Source: Atrichornis clamosus
Taxonomy: Eukaryota; Chordata; Aves; Passeriformes; Menuridae
Assembly (NCBI GenBank): GCA_013400975.1
Contig: WBMZ01011784.1
Coordinates: 50,208-114,207, forward strand
Reading direction: 5' to 3'
DNA: 64,000 bases
The notes beneath the pieces were generated by a model that worked only from the letters and a program-made list of their open reading frames with translations, was not told where the DNA came from and searched no databases. The first letter of the stretch is position 1; every line of letters begins with the position of its first letter. Shown here piece after piece: positions 27,992 through 41,400 of this stretch. Position numbers and translations under genes: made by a program.

Positions 27992-28306
27992 TTAAATGAT
28001 AGTCACTGTCTCTCTCTCCTGTAGTTCTTCCCACCTCTCAGAAAGGGTAACTCTGAGAACTTCCCCACTCTTCTTCTTCCTTCCCCTCCCCTTGGCTCCC
28101 TTGGCCTGACCGTCCCTCACCTTCCCGGCCCTTCCCTGACCCTTAATACACTGCCTCTGGAAGTTGGAAGCACCAGGGCAGGCACAGTGTTGGCAGCTGT
28201 GGGCGTGGCTTGTGAATCGGTCGTTGTGATTTAGGTGGGGAAGACAGAAGACAATCTTCCTGCTGTGCCGGGAGATTTCTGAGGCAAAGGCCCCATCTAT
28301 TCCCAT
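27992..28306 (-). CDS. Unidentified 104-codon reading frame
   Basis: An uninterrupted frame on the - strand starts at a Met (MGIDGAFASEISRHSRKIVF). It has a Cys/His-containing middle (SCQHCACPG), a very basic stretch (AKGAKGRGRKKKSG) and an acidic end (SERWEELQERE). GC content is well above the flanks. I do not recognise it. It may be a decayed retrocopy, a repeat-derived frame or chance. No splice partners or poly(A) signal were identified. Confidence 0.25.
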   Translation of the reverse strand: MGIDGAFASEISRHSRKIVFCLPHLNHNDRFTSHAHSCQHCACPGASNFQRQCIKGQGRAGKVRDGQAKGAKGRGRKKKSGEVLRVTLSERWEELQERETVTII

Positions 28307-29304
28307 TTTCTTCAGAAGCTCACCTAAGTATTACATAGGTGAAACAGGAAAGGCTGAAGAGATTCATATGGAGACATAACTCATGCATTTTATACTTTTT
28401 AGGGAAAGTTGTCTTCTTTTGAGACTAGTTTTCCCACGAGTAATTATTGTGCTAGTGAAAAATGACAGGATCAAGCAAGTTCTTCTTTTATTCTTAGATC
28501 AGTGGTGGCAGAAATGCTTTGAACATATCCATTGCATTCAACATTTCACCTCTAAAGTGGAGAGATCCAAGTGTAACAGAACTGGAACTGATCTCCTGGG
28601 ATGTTGGCGGGAAGGTGGAGATTAACTTGTGAAAGTTGCCAAAGTACCACAGTGCAGTAGTCTGTCCCATCTGGGAACATGGATTGCCCTCTACCACTGG
28701 CAGTGCTAAGGGGGTAGGCAAGAGCTTACTTAGCTCCCTTGCTTAGTCAGGAAACAAGCTGTACCATGGACAGACTTTTTTACCAGGGCAAAGTTTATCA
28801 TTTTGCTTTAAAAGCCACACAAGGGACAGATGAACACAATCACCCAGAACAGTGAACAAAAGTTAATGAAAGAAGAGTTAATAAAAAATCAGGTCTGTAT
28901 CTCTTTCATTCATGTCTCACCATCTTTAATTCACACAGCCTTTTCAGCAGTTCCAAAACTCCTGCACTTCATTCTTCCACTTTATGTACTGGTCCAATAT
29001 TATTCCTTTCCTTATCGGCTAGTGATCATAATTTGTGTATTATTTGTCTTTTTACTTTTGGGTATAATACCAAATTTGTTCAGTAAATGCAGTTAAAAGT
29101 GTTTGAGCTGTTACAAATAGAAGCCATTTTAAAAACCTTGTAAGAATGATAATGAACTGGACAAGGTTTGCATTTTCTGTTTTTTCTTCTTTTTCTAAAT
29201 GGCTTTTAGGTGTGTTGAACCTGATAAAGAGGAGATCCTGTTTGGCGGGTACTCCACTGTTGCAGTTTCTGAAAGCTATGGGAAGGAGGGAGGGCATTGC
29301 AATT
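28307..29304. promoter_or_regulatory. Proximal upstream region of MUC6
   Basis: About 1 kb before the TATA box. No specific regulatory site can be named with confidence from the bases alone. Elements for mucus-cell or oviduct expression would be expected here, but that is inference from known expression of the gene. Confidence 0.3.
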
Positions 29305-29315
29305 CTATATATAAA
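29305..29315 (+). promoter_or_regulatory. TATA box of the MUC6 promoter
   Basis: The sequence CTATATATAAAG lies about 105 bases upstream of the signal-peptide ATG. A start site 25-30 bases downstream would give a 5' leader of roughly 75-80 bases. No ATG occurs between the expected start site and 29413. A TATA-driven promoter fits a tissue-restricted secretory gene. The transcription start itself is inferred. Confidence 0.65.
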
Positions 29316-29412
29316 GCATCCAAGCTTGAAGAGGGCAGCCTAGAAAGTGACAGCAGTGGCACTGCCTGTTTGGAACAGAGGAGAGCACTGCAAAACACCC
29401 CCCAGTCAGGGT

Positions 29413-29471
29413 ATGCATCATGCTCCCCACACTAATACTGCTCATCTTCTGCAGTTTTCTGCAATCTGCTG
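29413..29471 (+). other. Upstream ATG with a short frame overlapping the MUC6 start
   Basis: An ATG at 29413, seven bases before the MUC6 ATG and in another frame, opens a frame that passes through exon 1. If exon 1 is spliced to 34693, it stops a few bases into exon 2, giving about 20 residues. Its -3 base is G and that of the MUC6 start is A, so both contexts are moderate. It could lower translation of the main frame, or simply be leaky-scanned. Confidence 0.45.
29420..29471 (+). CDS. MUC6: MUC6 exon 1: start codon and signal peptide
   Basis: Encodes residues 1-17: Met-Leu-Pro-Thr, a hydrophobic core LILLIFCSFL and a QSA cleavage-type end. This is a short classical secretory signal. The donor is CTG|GTAAGT and the exon ends in phase 1. 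The start was chosen because it gives a signal peptide in frame with the D1 domain and lies just downstream of a TATA box. Confidence 0.85.
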
Positions 29472-32400
29472 GTAAGTCCAAGATGCCTGTCTTCCTCTTG
29501 GTATATAGTTTGAAGGAAAATACTGAAACAATGTAGAAACAAAGGGGATGACTCCATTGTAGTATTACAACACACAAGGTTCAGGCTTTGCTCTCTTTTC
29601 CAAGCTGCAGAATTAAGCTTTATCTTAAAACACAACTGATTATTTAATAAATACGTGACTGAAATAAAACTTTGTTCTTAACTTCTTTAGAAAAGTGGTT
29701 ACTGGTTTGTTGGATTGTTCCCTAAAACTCGTTCCCTAGATATAGGGAATATTTTTCAATGGACTTTGGTTGTTTCCAAGTGGCCAAGTGCCTTTTTCTT
29801 TCAGATGTTCATGGTACAGTGTCCTAGCAATGTCATTGTGGAAGCTGTATATCTCCTGTGTAGACTGATAATCAAAATAATTTTTCTTTGCTATGTAAAC
29901 TGCAAAAAGTGTGAAGTATGAGCTCTGTGATGGCATTCGTTTTTAGAAGAATGATGTGATAAAAAGAATCCTGTGCTGGAAAACAAGCAAATGGTTTCAG
30001 TCTAAAAATTTTACATGATTCTTAAAGTATTCCTCCATATATTATTCAATATAATTCTTTAGTCTTTTAAAGGACTGTGTCTTACTTTTTTGATCCAACC
30101 CATCTGAATACCAGATGAATGTGTAATTTCTATAAAAAAGTTGATAGGTAAGTTCATTGACTCTGTAGCTACTCTGCGTTCTTACTCATTATTCCTCCTG
30201 TGGTGTTTTCAATAGATTTTTTGAGAATTAGCCTTTTTTGCAGTGGTTTGGCATCATTTAAGATGGTTTCCTTTTTATCTCTTCTGTATATTCTCTTTAA
30301 TTATCAATTATTACAGTTACAATTTCAAGAAGAGGTTTCAAGCTACTAAAAGGCATACTACACTTGCTTTAGTTTGAACAAAGTTAAATTTATTTCTTCT
30401 GTATTGTGTTTACTACATTTAACAAACCATATAGTTCAAATTGCACAGGAAATTTATTACTCTTAAATCACTGCCTTAAACTGTAGCACTAAAATAATTA
30501 AAGTGTAAGTAACTCAACCCTGTAGTAGACTCTCAGAGCCAATTTCTAACCTCAGCTGTATTGTTATTATTCAGGTGTAACTCCATTCACTGTATTAGCA
30601 CCATTGTAACCCATATCAAGTCAAGTACCTGAACATGGGTCCTAGCCCCAAGTTTTGCTGCCTGCAAGACCTTAATTTACATGACTTCCTATGTTAGATG
30701 ACTAGATGTATCAATATCAATACTAATATTTGCATGCAAATATAAAGTTACTGTAGACACACAGTCTCAAGCTTAATGTATAAACTTGGTGATTACAAAG
30801 AGGACCTTATCTGCAAAGGACTAAGTTGAATTTAAAGATAAAACCCTAGAAGTGGAATCTAGAAAATTCTTACAGAGCAGTTTTCTTCTTTGGGATGTAT
30901 CAATATTTCAGGGCCTTGGAATGTCATGCAAGGTTGGAGACTATGAAAACAAAGAGCTTGCATTCTGTCAAAGGAAGGTTTTGAAATCAGACACTTTTTG
31001 GATGTTGATCTGTATGTTCTAAAAGTGGACGACATGCAGGATGCTTATTGTTTTGAACTCTAGATCCAAGTCTTGTCTCCTTAGAATGAGTCAAATCAAA
31101 GCAAGGACTTCATTTCTCCTCTGCATGGATCTGCATCCAAATTCTGTACCTTGAGTCTGTCTCTAGCTAGAAATGTAAGTATTGTTTGTAAGGACATACT
31201 TTCAATTATTTGATGTGAAGTCTGATAGAAATTGATAACTCAAGAAAATCAGTAAATATGCATTAGCTTGAGTAAAAAAAAAATCAACATAAGCTTAAAA
31301 CTTGATTAAACCTGTTAGTTCTAGCCTTTACTTAATAAGAGATGCTGATTCATTGATTGAAATGAGGCTTCACCCCTTTAACTATTTCAATAGTCAAAAC
31401 TGTGCATGGATCCTTTTGAGTTAGGTTTCTGTACAGTCATGATACTTATGAAGTTTGTAACTAGGAAGTTACCTTGATTTATGCTGTTCAGGCATTTATG
31501 TTTGCAAGAGACAAAGGGAGTTAATAATATATGGAAGAGAAATTGTCATGAACGTGTGCAACTGATTACTTGTATTACAGCTACAGCTCTAGCAGTACCC
31601 TCGCTGTTAAATTTAATTTTAGGCTTCTATCATTTATTTTAAAGCTCTTGTCCTTTCCAGAACATCTGACATTTCAACATTTCTTTTTGTCTCAAATTAG
31701 AAGATTAAAACTGAACCCTTTATAGAACAGAAGTCCTAAATTATTTCTGTTTGGAAGTACAAAAAAGGTTTCATTTCATGTTTTATTTTCATTTGTTTAG
31801 CTGATGTGAAATACTTTAAGTAATTTAAGTAATTACAACATAATATTGTATTTTCCCATAGGGACGTTTCATAGTAACTGTAGTATAGGAATAAAATTGC
31901 TTTTTTCTTCATAGTAAGTCATGTTCCCTGGATGGGTTGTATTGCTGTCATGAACTAGATAGGTTGACCAAACATGAACTGCACTTCAACAGATATAATT
32001 CTCAAGGAAGGTGGCCAGCTGGAGTAGAGAAGGAATTGAAAGTAAAACCTTCCTCTGTCCAAGAAAAGTGAAATTGATTAAAGTTCTATTGAACTAACTC
32101 AAAACTAAGTATTTTATGTCAAAGCAAAGTCATCCCAGTCTTGAAGGAAAACAGAATACTTGCAGTAATAGTAAAATCTCCTTAAGGAAGATTTCAGTTC
32201 TTTAGAAATCTTATTTAACACTAGGACAGCCGTGTAAATGAAGAATTCTTGAATAATTGCGAAATATAACTTCTGCATGGGTATAGCATGGGGTATAGCG
32301 CTTGATCCATCTGTACAATCTGCCTTTTTGTTTGCTTGTGAATGGTTAACAACGTTGCCAGGAAGATCCAACTAATCTCTTCAGAGTTAAGTGTGAGAGT

Positions 32401-35400
32401 AAGAATGTAAATGCTGAGAATAATTACTGTATTGTAATTAGTATAATAACTTGATTTGACAGAATACAGACTGATTGGCAGATAGAAAATGGCTCTATAT
32501 TTGTTTAATTAGCTATTCTCTGGGCAAAAAGTGGATTTGATATCCTTGGTTACTTTTAATATAACTCTTGTACACCTCCATATAATCGAGGATGATTATT
32601 ATGTTTAAATCTAATCTAAATACCAAACCTGAATTGTTGCATTTCGTTTGCTATGCTGAGATGTTTCAGTTTGAAAAGCTAAAAAATAAGCTTTGCAAAC
32701 CAACCTGTCCTGATCTAATATATTTGTCCATTAATTATTAGACTTTTTGCTTTACATCAAGCTCTCTGGATAGATCTGACTAGAAGTAATGTTTTAGGCA
32801 TATATTCAATTCCTGCAAATCAAATATCCTTGGAAGGCAGCTGTTACATGCTCCTAAATCCCATTAATAATGTTTGAAGTGTAGGATTAAATTGTAGCAA
32901 TTGGAAAACTGTTAAACCGATAATAATTGATACCTCCATTTGTTCAGTAATCTAAATCCATGAGTTCAAAAAAAGTCAGCAGCTACTCTAGGCATGAAGT
33001 GTTAGCCTGATAGCCAAAACGGACTGCCTTCATTTTTGTGGTGTGCTAACTGTGGTGCACGGTTCACTAGGAACTTGGAAGAAGCATGCTGGATTTTGGA
33101 ACTGCCTGCTGAGTTGCAGGCCAACCGTGGAGGCTGTACTAAAACACTGGCAATATTTCAACCAATTATTGGCCAGCGCTGACCAATTCTACGCGACAAG
33201 GCAGCATGAGTAGGATCTACAATGATTTCCTGATAAGTGTGTCAGACAGCTTTGGAGTGGCTGAGATGAATGCCATTTTAAGCTTTTAGAACTTTTAGGG
33301 TGGGACCATTTCTGTCACTGAATTTATATCCTTTGTTTATTTCCCTTATGTGTAAATATTCATTGTATACAATTCTACCAGTGTAATATTTTAGCTCTTA
33401 AAAACTTAGATTAGTTTATCCAAAGAACATCTTTTTTCAACAAGTATTGTTTCAGAGAAGAATTGAAGCATAGACTGATGGGAACATTGGAGATGTCTGG
33501 ATCTCAGATCCAAAGCAAAGGCATGTGCTGAAACTCTTATTTCCAAAATTCCCTCCTGTGCTTTAATCTAGCCCCACATAAAAGGCAGAACACCACTTGC
33601 TTTCCTACAGTCCTTGAGATACCACATGTTAAATATACCTTGCCCTCAGCAGCACAGTGTGGAATTGGCTGAGACTCTGCTACAGCTGGTGAGCTCCCTG
33701 AAGGCTTCCACTCACAGCAGTATCTCAGGAAGCAACAGAACCCTGCAGAGCTGTAGTGTATATATAGATATGTATGTAGATTTGGCCTGGTTTATTTGAT
33801 TAAAGAAACCTTCTGCCACAACATTTTCTATGTTGCAAAAGATCCTAAACATATAATGGAGAATTACATGGTTTCTACGAGGTATTTGCTCTCACTGTCT
33901 AAGAAATACCAGACATGACAAACTTTAAAAATGAGTAGCACATTTCTGAAGCAGCCTGGGTTTTTATTCTTGCATCTTGCTTTGGTTGTTACCACCCAGC
34001 TATTGACAGTCTGCTGGGTGAAACGGCCTTTGGGTATGTACATGGTGTAGTTGTGCTCATGCAGTAGGTCCGGGTTTTGAGATGGAAGAAGTATTCAGCA
34101 TTTGTTAAACATTCCTTGGCTCCTCCTAACCAAAACAGGTTCTGTGAAGAGGTAGCAGGAAGGGAGCAGGTAACAGCTTTCATCATTCTGCCTAAACACG
34201 AGCAGCAAAAGCAACAACTCAGCCTGGGGATTTCCCTCTCTTGAGCCCCAGATCCCGTGATTCTTGTGAAGAACTCATGGGACAATACTTTTCCCATATT
34301 TTCCCAGTTTTGGCTATTCTCTCTATTACTTCTACCGCGATGGTGAAACAAGAATTCAAAAACATGAGGAAAGATTTATACTACTTTTCTTTAATAGGAA
34401 CAGAGGATTGTAGTATGAAATACAGGAAATCTTGTACTGCATAGGATTTCTGGCAGATTTTGGTAACATTTGACCAGCTGCAGAAGAATTTTTGGTTACT
34501 TAAATATGTAATATGAATTATTTGTTTTTCCACAATAACTTCCATTCAGTTTTGTGTGGCAGGACACAATTCCTGTGTGCTGACCCTACTTTGACTTGAA
34601 GCATACTTTAAAATAAATAAATAAATATACAAATATTCAACTTCCGTTCGCTCAGAGGATGACTTTATTGTGTTGTCTTTTTCCTTTCACAGCTTTTGAA
34701 GGAAATTATTTGCCCCATATTCTTCTCCAGAAACAGAAAGAATCTCTGCAAGGAAGTAAGTGCCTGACCTGGTATTTAGTGTTCACATTCAAGTGTGAGT
34801 GACAACTCTATTCAACATCAATTCTACATGGCAGAAGACAGTGTACAAAACATATAATAAAAATAAGTCTTTGCCTCAAGGAGCGTATGTTTTGAAGCAT
34901 TAGTTTTAGAAATTCTGAACGAAGACTTTGCATATAAAAAGATGGTCAAGTGCCTTGTCTCACTCTGCTAAGTTTTAAACTAAATGGAAAGTGCTTTAGT
35001 GTGTGCCATGCTGAGGTTTTGATGTCTAAGGATAGAAACTGTGAGCTGTTTAGTAGCTTTCCACATTCAGAAATATGCTATTTGGGTAATTTGTGTGATA
35101 TGTTTGGTTTTCATTCCTACATATTACTGCCTAACATTATCTAAAAATTTAGGATATGGATTCTTTTGATGTTGCAAAATCCAGGAAATTAAATAAAGCT
35201 CATTCTCCATATAGATTAGGTCTACAAAAATTATTTTAAATACTTCAGGTTAAAACAAACTTATATGAAAATGAACAATCAGAGTATGGAATGCTTCTTC
35301 CTTACCTTTATAGCCAGCAGCCAGTGGAGAGTCAGATTATGGACAGATCTCTGCATCAACATTCAGCTATGCCAGCTGCTGCCACAGTTGTTGTAGTTTA

Positions 35401-38400
35401 CCAGGAGTTTTGCCTTAACTCCTGAGAACAGCTTGTGTGCATGCATCCAGATCTGTATCCAAAATTAACTCCAGCCACCTACTTACTGTGAATTTGTGCT
35501 TCTGAATCTAAGGAATACAAATAGCAAGATACTACTGTCTTACTTGTGTAAAAGTGTGCAATACCAAAGCAAAAAAACCAAAAAACCCAAAACATAGCTT
35601 GAAAGTACTAAAAATATTAGCTATCAGAAGTACTGTTAGGAAGGCAGATATCATTAAAATGCTAACTAATAATTAAAATGGCAAATTTTGACAGTAGTGA
35701 TTGTGCCATTTTCTGTTACAAAGAAATTTTGGTTCTGTTCAAAAGGATACTGGACAAGGACCTGGAAGCCAGAGCACAAGGGAGGGATAGGCAGAAAAAT
35801 CTCAATAGCCTGACAGAATTCCCTGAACTGAAAGTAATTGGAGAATGAGAGAGTATCTGTGGAAGGATATATGCTTGACCTGATGGTAATCTTCCCTTGG
35901 GCAATCTGTTAGTGGTCACTGCTGGAAAAAAATTACAGAGCTACATCAACCCTTGGTTAGAACTGGTACAATTTTCTCATGTCCCTTTCTGAAGAAATGC
36001 AAAGCACTGACTTCTAAATTTAAATTTCATTCAATAAACGTTTAGTTTTCTATGTCCATGACAAGAGTGAATAAATGTCATCATTCTAACATGATATAGT
36101 ATATTTTACAGGACATGATGTTCCTCTGCTAAGACAGGATACAGAAGGCTATAGCTCTTTTGAAAACACAATTTTCACAACACCCTTTCTAAATAAGTAT
36201 GGATATCAGTCCTAATATTCTGAAATTTTTTTCTATCCTGTTTACAAACAGTCTTCCTAGTAATTAATAATTTTAATGTTTTACGCTAAAATACTATGCA
36301 TAACTTCTGCATACTAAAAAGCATGTTAAAAAGCAACCTGTGTACTCCAAAATGTGTTGCATATCAGTGGTTGACAATGAAATTCTTTATCTAGTTGGGG
36401 GAAAATGTGGAGGTGTAGAATAAAAAGAATTATATAAAATGCAGATTTATTATAATAAGAAGCATTTTTTAGGCAGAAGAAACTGAGAGTGACTTGAAAT
36501 AGGTGAATTCTCATTCAGCATAAGCATGGAAAAGCTACGTGAAACTCACTCTAAAAGTAAAAATAGTTGAAGTCTTGTGATCAGACAAAAAAATCCCAAA
36601 TATTCAGAAACTTATCTCTGTCTTGTCTGTTCTTACAAGAGAAACAGTAGGGCATGGATATACACAAATTAAAAGAAAATCCCTAGTTATTACTTAATAA
36701 AAACTCAACTCAAACAACAAACATATAATCTAGCTTTAAACTTCCTTGAGTTGTTGACATTCCCATTTGTTATTTTTCTTTGATAAGATTTAAATAAAAA
36801 CAAATACACTGAACGCGCTCCTGTATTTATTGAAAGGGGCACCTGTTGCTCTCTGACCATTGTGCAACTCCAGGTAATCATTCCTTGGCACACTCTGGGG
36901 CTTGGTGGTCAGTGTCACTCAGGCACCATGTATTGAACTAGCTGGACTTGGGCATGAAGGATCAATGATAACAATTAGCCAATTCCTGTTTTCCAGTCAG
37001 ACCTTCAGGACACAACAGAAGTATGGAAGAGGAGTACTTTTTGCCAACAGGTAACAGCTCATTAGGAAACAGTATTTTCTACACGCCCTGGATAAAATGA
37101 AGGAGCATTCTGTAGTCATTTGATCAATCTTTTAGAGTTAAAATAAATGTTTTGGCTTTAAAACAATGAATATAAAAACTTACCTGGTACTTTGTGACTC
37201 TAATATATATTCTAAGACACCTGAGCTTCATATGACACTGTAAGCAAAAATAATTTAAAAATCAAAAGTAACTGTCTGAGTCTGAAAATACAGAACTGAA
37301 AACATGATTTTAGTTACTTCAGTAAAATGATCAGCTTCAGAGGGACTGTTCAAGTGCTGTAAGTAGACACAGAACTATCTAACAACAAGCACTGGAATTG
37401 TATATCTTTTTTTATGATTCATTTCCACATCCTAAAGAAAAACCAGATGAAAATTTCAGATTATTCCTTAAAAATGAAAACTGATTAAAACATTCCATCT
37501 ATTTATAAAGCTGACTGCAAACTTTGTCCCACAAACACAGAGCTGAAAGAGTGGGGAATTACAAGTTGGACTTTGAAGACTCCCTTTGGATATCTAATGA
37601 ATTGACTGTGCAATTAATCATGATACAGTAATGCCATAGATAGCTTGGTAAATGCTGTGCTTGAGATGTTAAAGGTCTCTCCAGTAGCAAGCTGTCACCT
37701 TTGCAAACAGATCTAGGAGACTGAAATAAGAAGGAAAATCTTTATATTACCCATAAAGGAGTTGGAAGGGTTTTTCCCCAGCTAGGAAGTTACAGAACTC
37801 TTCTCTGCTTACAGTAAATAAGAATATTGCTCTCACTCCTAATATTGTTCCACTTCTGACTTGAGATAAAATTTTGAGGTTACAAAATTAAAAAAAAATA
37901 GAGGTCTAGAATGTTGTTTACAGAATTAATCTGAGTAGAAACTTAATAAATTGTCCTATTATTTTTATTTGAAATGCTAATCAGAATGAGCAAATATGAT
38001 TTAAGGAGACCTAAATCCATTTTTATTTCTCTTTTATAGTTTTGAGCAAAGAATCCTGTTCTACATGGGGCGGAGGGCATTTTTCAACCTTTGATAAATA
38101 CCAGTATGACTTCACTGGGACTTGCAATTACATCTTTGCAACTGTATGTGATGACACCAGCCCAGACTTCAACATTCAGTTCCGCCGTGGGCTGGACAAA
38201 AAAATTGCAAGGATCATTATTGAGCTTGGACCTTCTGTTGTCATTGTTGAGAAAGGCAGCATTTCTATCAGGAGTGTTGGGTAAGATTCTGCCATGAATG
38301 GGAAATGAAGGGTTTAAAGAAGACAGGGAGTTATAGAGCAGTTGCTTTGTGTCAAAAATGAATTAACAAATTACTGAAGTTAACTAACACACCTAACTGG

Positions 38401-41400
38401 ACTCTACGCCGATTGCTTTCCATCAAGCATTCACACTCTCTAGATGAGTATTGCATTTGCAGTTATTTGAATTTTAGAGTACATTTTGTAGGCAAAGGGA
38501 AAAACTAATCTCCTCAGACAGTAACTACAGTGTCCTAGATACCACCAGTCTGCTTATACTTCTCTACTGCAAGCACAGATGAAACAACTGATACCATTTA
38601 GCAGATACTGGTTGAAATTCCTGTGTTTTGCATGGAGTTTATTTGACTTAAGACTTAGATAACTCTGAACCCTCTGTGCTAAAGGTAACACATATACTGT
38701 GCATAAGAGAAACATTGGACTATACAGCTGACAAAGAAATATTGGATAAGTTAATGAACCCCTGTTCTGGTGATTCTTCTGTAAAACTGCTGACATGGAT
38801 TTTCAATCAACAGAAACTATAATATATCTTGAAATATCAGAGCTAAAAATGAAAAAGATTCTATTTCATGTTGCTGGAAGTACTCAGGTTATATGTGTAT
38901 CATATGCAGGTACTAGTTAATTATTTTGGTTAATCTTGCTATGAGAAGGTTGGTTTATCTTCTCACCTTATTACAGTGTCATTAAGTTGCCTTACACCAG
39001 CAATGGAATCCAAATAGCACCTTATGGACGCAACATCCGCCTGGTGGCCAAGCTGATGGAGATGGAACTTGTTGTCATGTGGAACAATGATGATTATCTC
39101 ATGGTTAGTAAAATGTTCTCATAGAGCAGAGAAAAAAATTTTCACTGATTTAGTGGAATGACAAAAACATTTTGAACTTGGTGGGTGACATACATATTTT
39201 ACATGTATTTACTATTTGGATAATCATTCTTTTCCTTCTTCATCCATTCTTCATGAAATAAATAACTTTAGATTTTATATCTGCATGTTACTTTCCCTTG
39301 CAGCATTGGTAGTTAACTAACACCACCAATGTTGAGATTTATGGACACTTTCAAACATTTTCATCTTTCCCCAGGACATTCCAGCACCTGCAATGTTTTG
39401 CTAAAGAGATGTTGCTTGAATTTGTGTAGAATTTAAGAGTGTATGCCATAGTTTAGTCTTTTCTACTGGACTTCCCCAGGACACCTTTTGCTTTCAAACA
39501 TAGAGTGCTGCTACCAGTTTCTTTGTTTCCTTCCTTTTTCTGAATCTTTTTAGGTTTTCCCTCCAAAATCCCCAATACATTTTCTCAGTGTGGCCTTGAT
39601 GATATTGCCACAAAAGACACTGAATTCTAAATTGATAGGTTTGCTAAAAGAGGGAGATTCATATGTAATAAATTGTCTGGGAGATTTATCAGCATTACTA
39701 TCACACATATAACAGGAAATGCTACTGCAATGGGTAAAAACTATATTCTTTGTACAGTCAGATCATTTCCTCTAATCTAAGATTTTCACAGTCCATTGAT
39801 TGTAGCCAGTAGTAATACTACCACTTTAGTCGCCACATTAATACAGAATTGAATAATCTTCTTCGGAAAACATTTTCTTCCTGTAACCTTCAGTTTCTTA
39901 AGAGAAGAAACCTGAAATTAATTTTCTGTCAACAAAGATATTAGCAAGGGTACAGCATTATTTTCTCTTTTATTTTTTTTTCTGGCTCTTTAGATTATTA
40001 TCCACTCTCAGTTCCCTGCAGGTGTCTTCAAATCTTACTCTTTTATTAAATACTAATTTTTAAAAGTCACTATTTGCCTATTGGGAAAAGTTGCCACTGT
40101 TTACAAAACTCTTCCTCCAAACAAGTCACTGAAATTAATGAGGAGGATCACTTTTAACTGTGTCCTTGAACTGAATTTGTTCGAGAAAGGTAATGCTGTA
40201 TAGATGATTTTACTAAAGGTGATCCTTTTAAATGTTTTGTTATATTTTATTTTAGGTTTTGGCTGAAAAAAAATACATGAGGAAAACCTGTGGAATGTGT
40301 GGAAACTATGACGGTTATGAATTGAATGAATTTGTGCGTGAAGGTAAGATACAAGGATATTTCAGATGGAAGGAGAACTAGTTAAAGTGAGCCAAGGTGA
40401 AAATTGAATACTGTAATAGCATTGCTCTGTTTCAGAGTTGAGTAAAGAGGAACAGGTGGTAAGGATCACAGCCTCCCAACTTTCACAAGAGGCACTTATT
40501 TTCATTGGGAAGATTAACTAGTAGGATGTTTCACAGTCAGAGTAGAATTTAAATTTAGCTACATCACAGCGACATATAAGCAAACCAACTTGGGGTTTTC
40601 CTAACAAATTATAACCCTTCAATTTACAGGTAAATTGCTGGATACATATAAATTTGCTGCATTACAAAAAATGGATGATCCATCAGAGATCTGCCTGTCT
40701 GAGGAGATACCAATTTCCACCGTTCCTCACAAAAAATACGTAAGAAAGATCTTTTTGACTTCTCTGCAGCATTGTTCTTAACAGCTGGGAAAATATAGAT
40801 AGAAATGAACAGCAGAGAGGCAATGGTTTCAGAAAACTGACTTTCATGAAAACGTTTGTATAGCCTGATATGAGAACAGGAGTTCTTTGCATCAAAATGC
40901 ATTTTAATAAAAGGTCCACAGGTATTTTTAAGGCTAGATTTAAATCACTCATAAAAACTAACCAGCATTTAGCTCACAGCTTTCTGGAATTCCATGCAAG
41001 TCATCACATGAAATTCATGGAAAGCAGTGAAGCTTTAAGAACTTTCTATCAAACAACTGAAGACCTGAAATGTTAAGCTGTACAGATTTGAAGACATTCA
41101 CAGTGCCTAAAACATGTTGCCAGATAACACCACTGATAACAGGGACAACCACTATCTACTGCTATCACTTACAGTTCTAGATGAAAAGAAAGTCAGCATG
41201 CCTGAGAGTCTTTGACACCTTATACTGCAGTAGGTAACATGACAGGCGATACAAACGTGCAGGCAACAGAAACATACCAACTGTTTGCTCAAAGAGGAAT
41301 GAATTTTGTGATCTTCGCATCCAGGATGTTTGTCCTGGAACTGAATCACCATGATACAACATGTTTCCTGCGTGTAATATTCTCAACCGTTTTTAGAGGG

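Noticed and set aside
29807..29921. Possible exon after TTTCTTTCAG in intron 1
   Set aside because: In the phase set by exon 1 it meets a TAG after seven codons, and the peptide has no mucin features.
33989..34351. 120-codon frame on the - strand in MUC6 intron 1
   Set aside because: No recognised motif, opposite strand within an intron, and no transcript signals. Likely chance.
36112..36196. Exon-like frame (acceptor TTTTACAG, donor AA|GTATGG) between MUC6 exons 2 and 3
   Set aside because: It is open in the right incoming phase but leaves in phase 2. Joining it to exon 3 or exon 4 breaks the D1 frame, and no alternative donor or acceptor rescues it.
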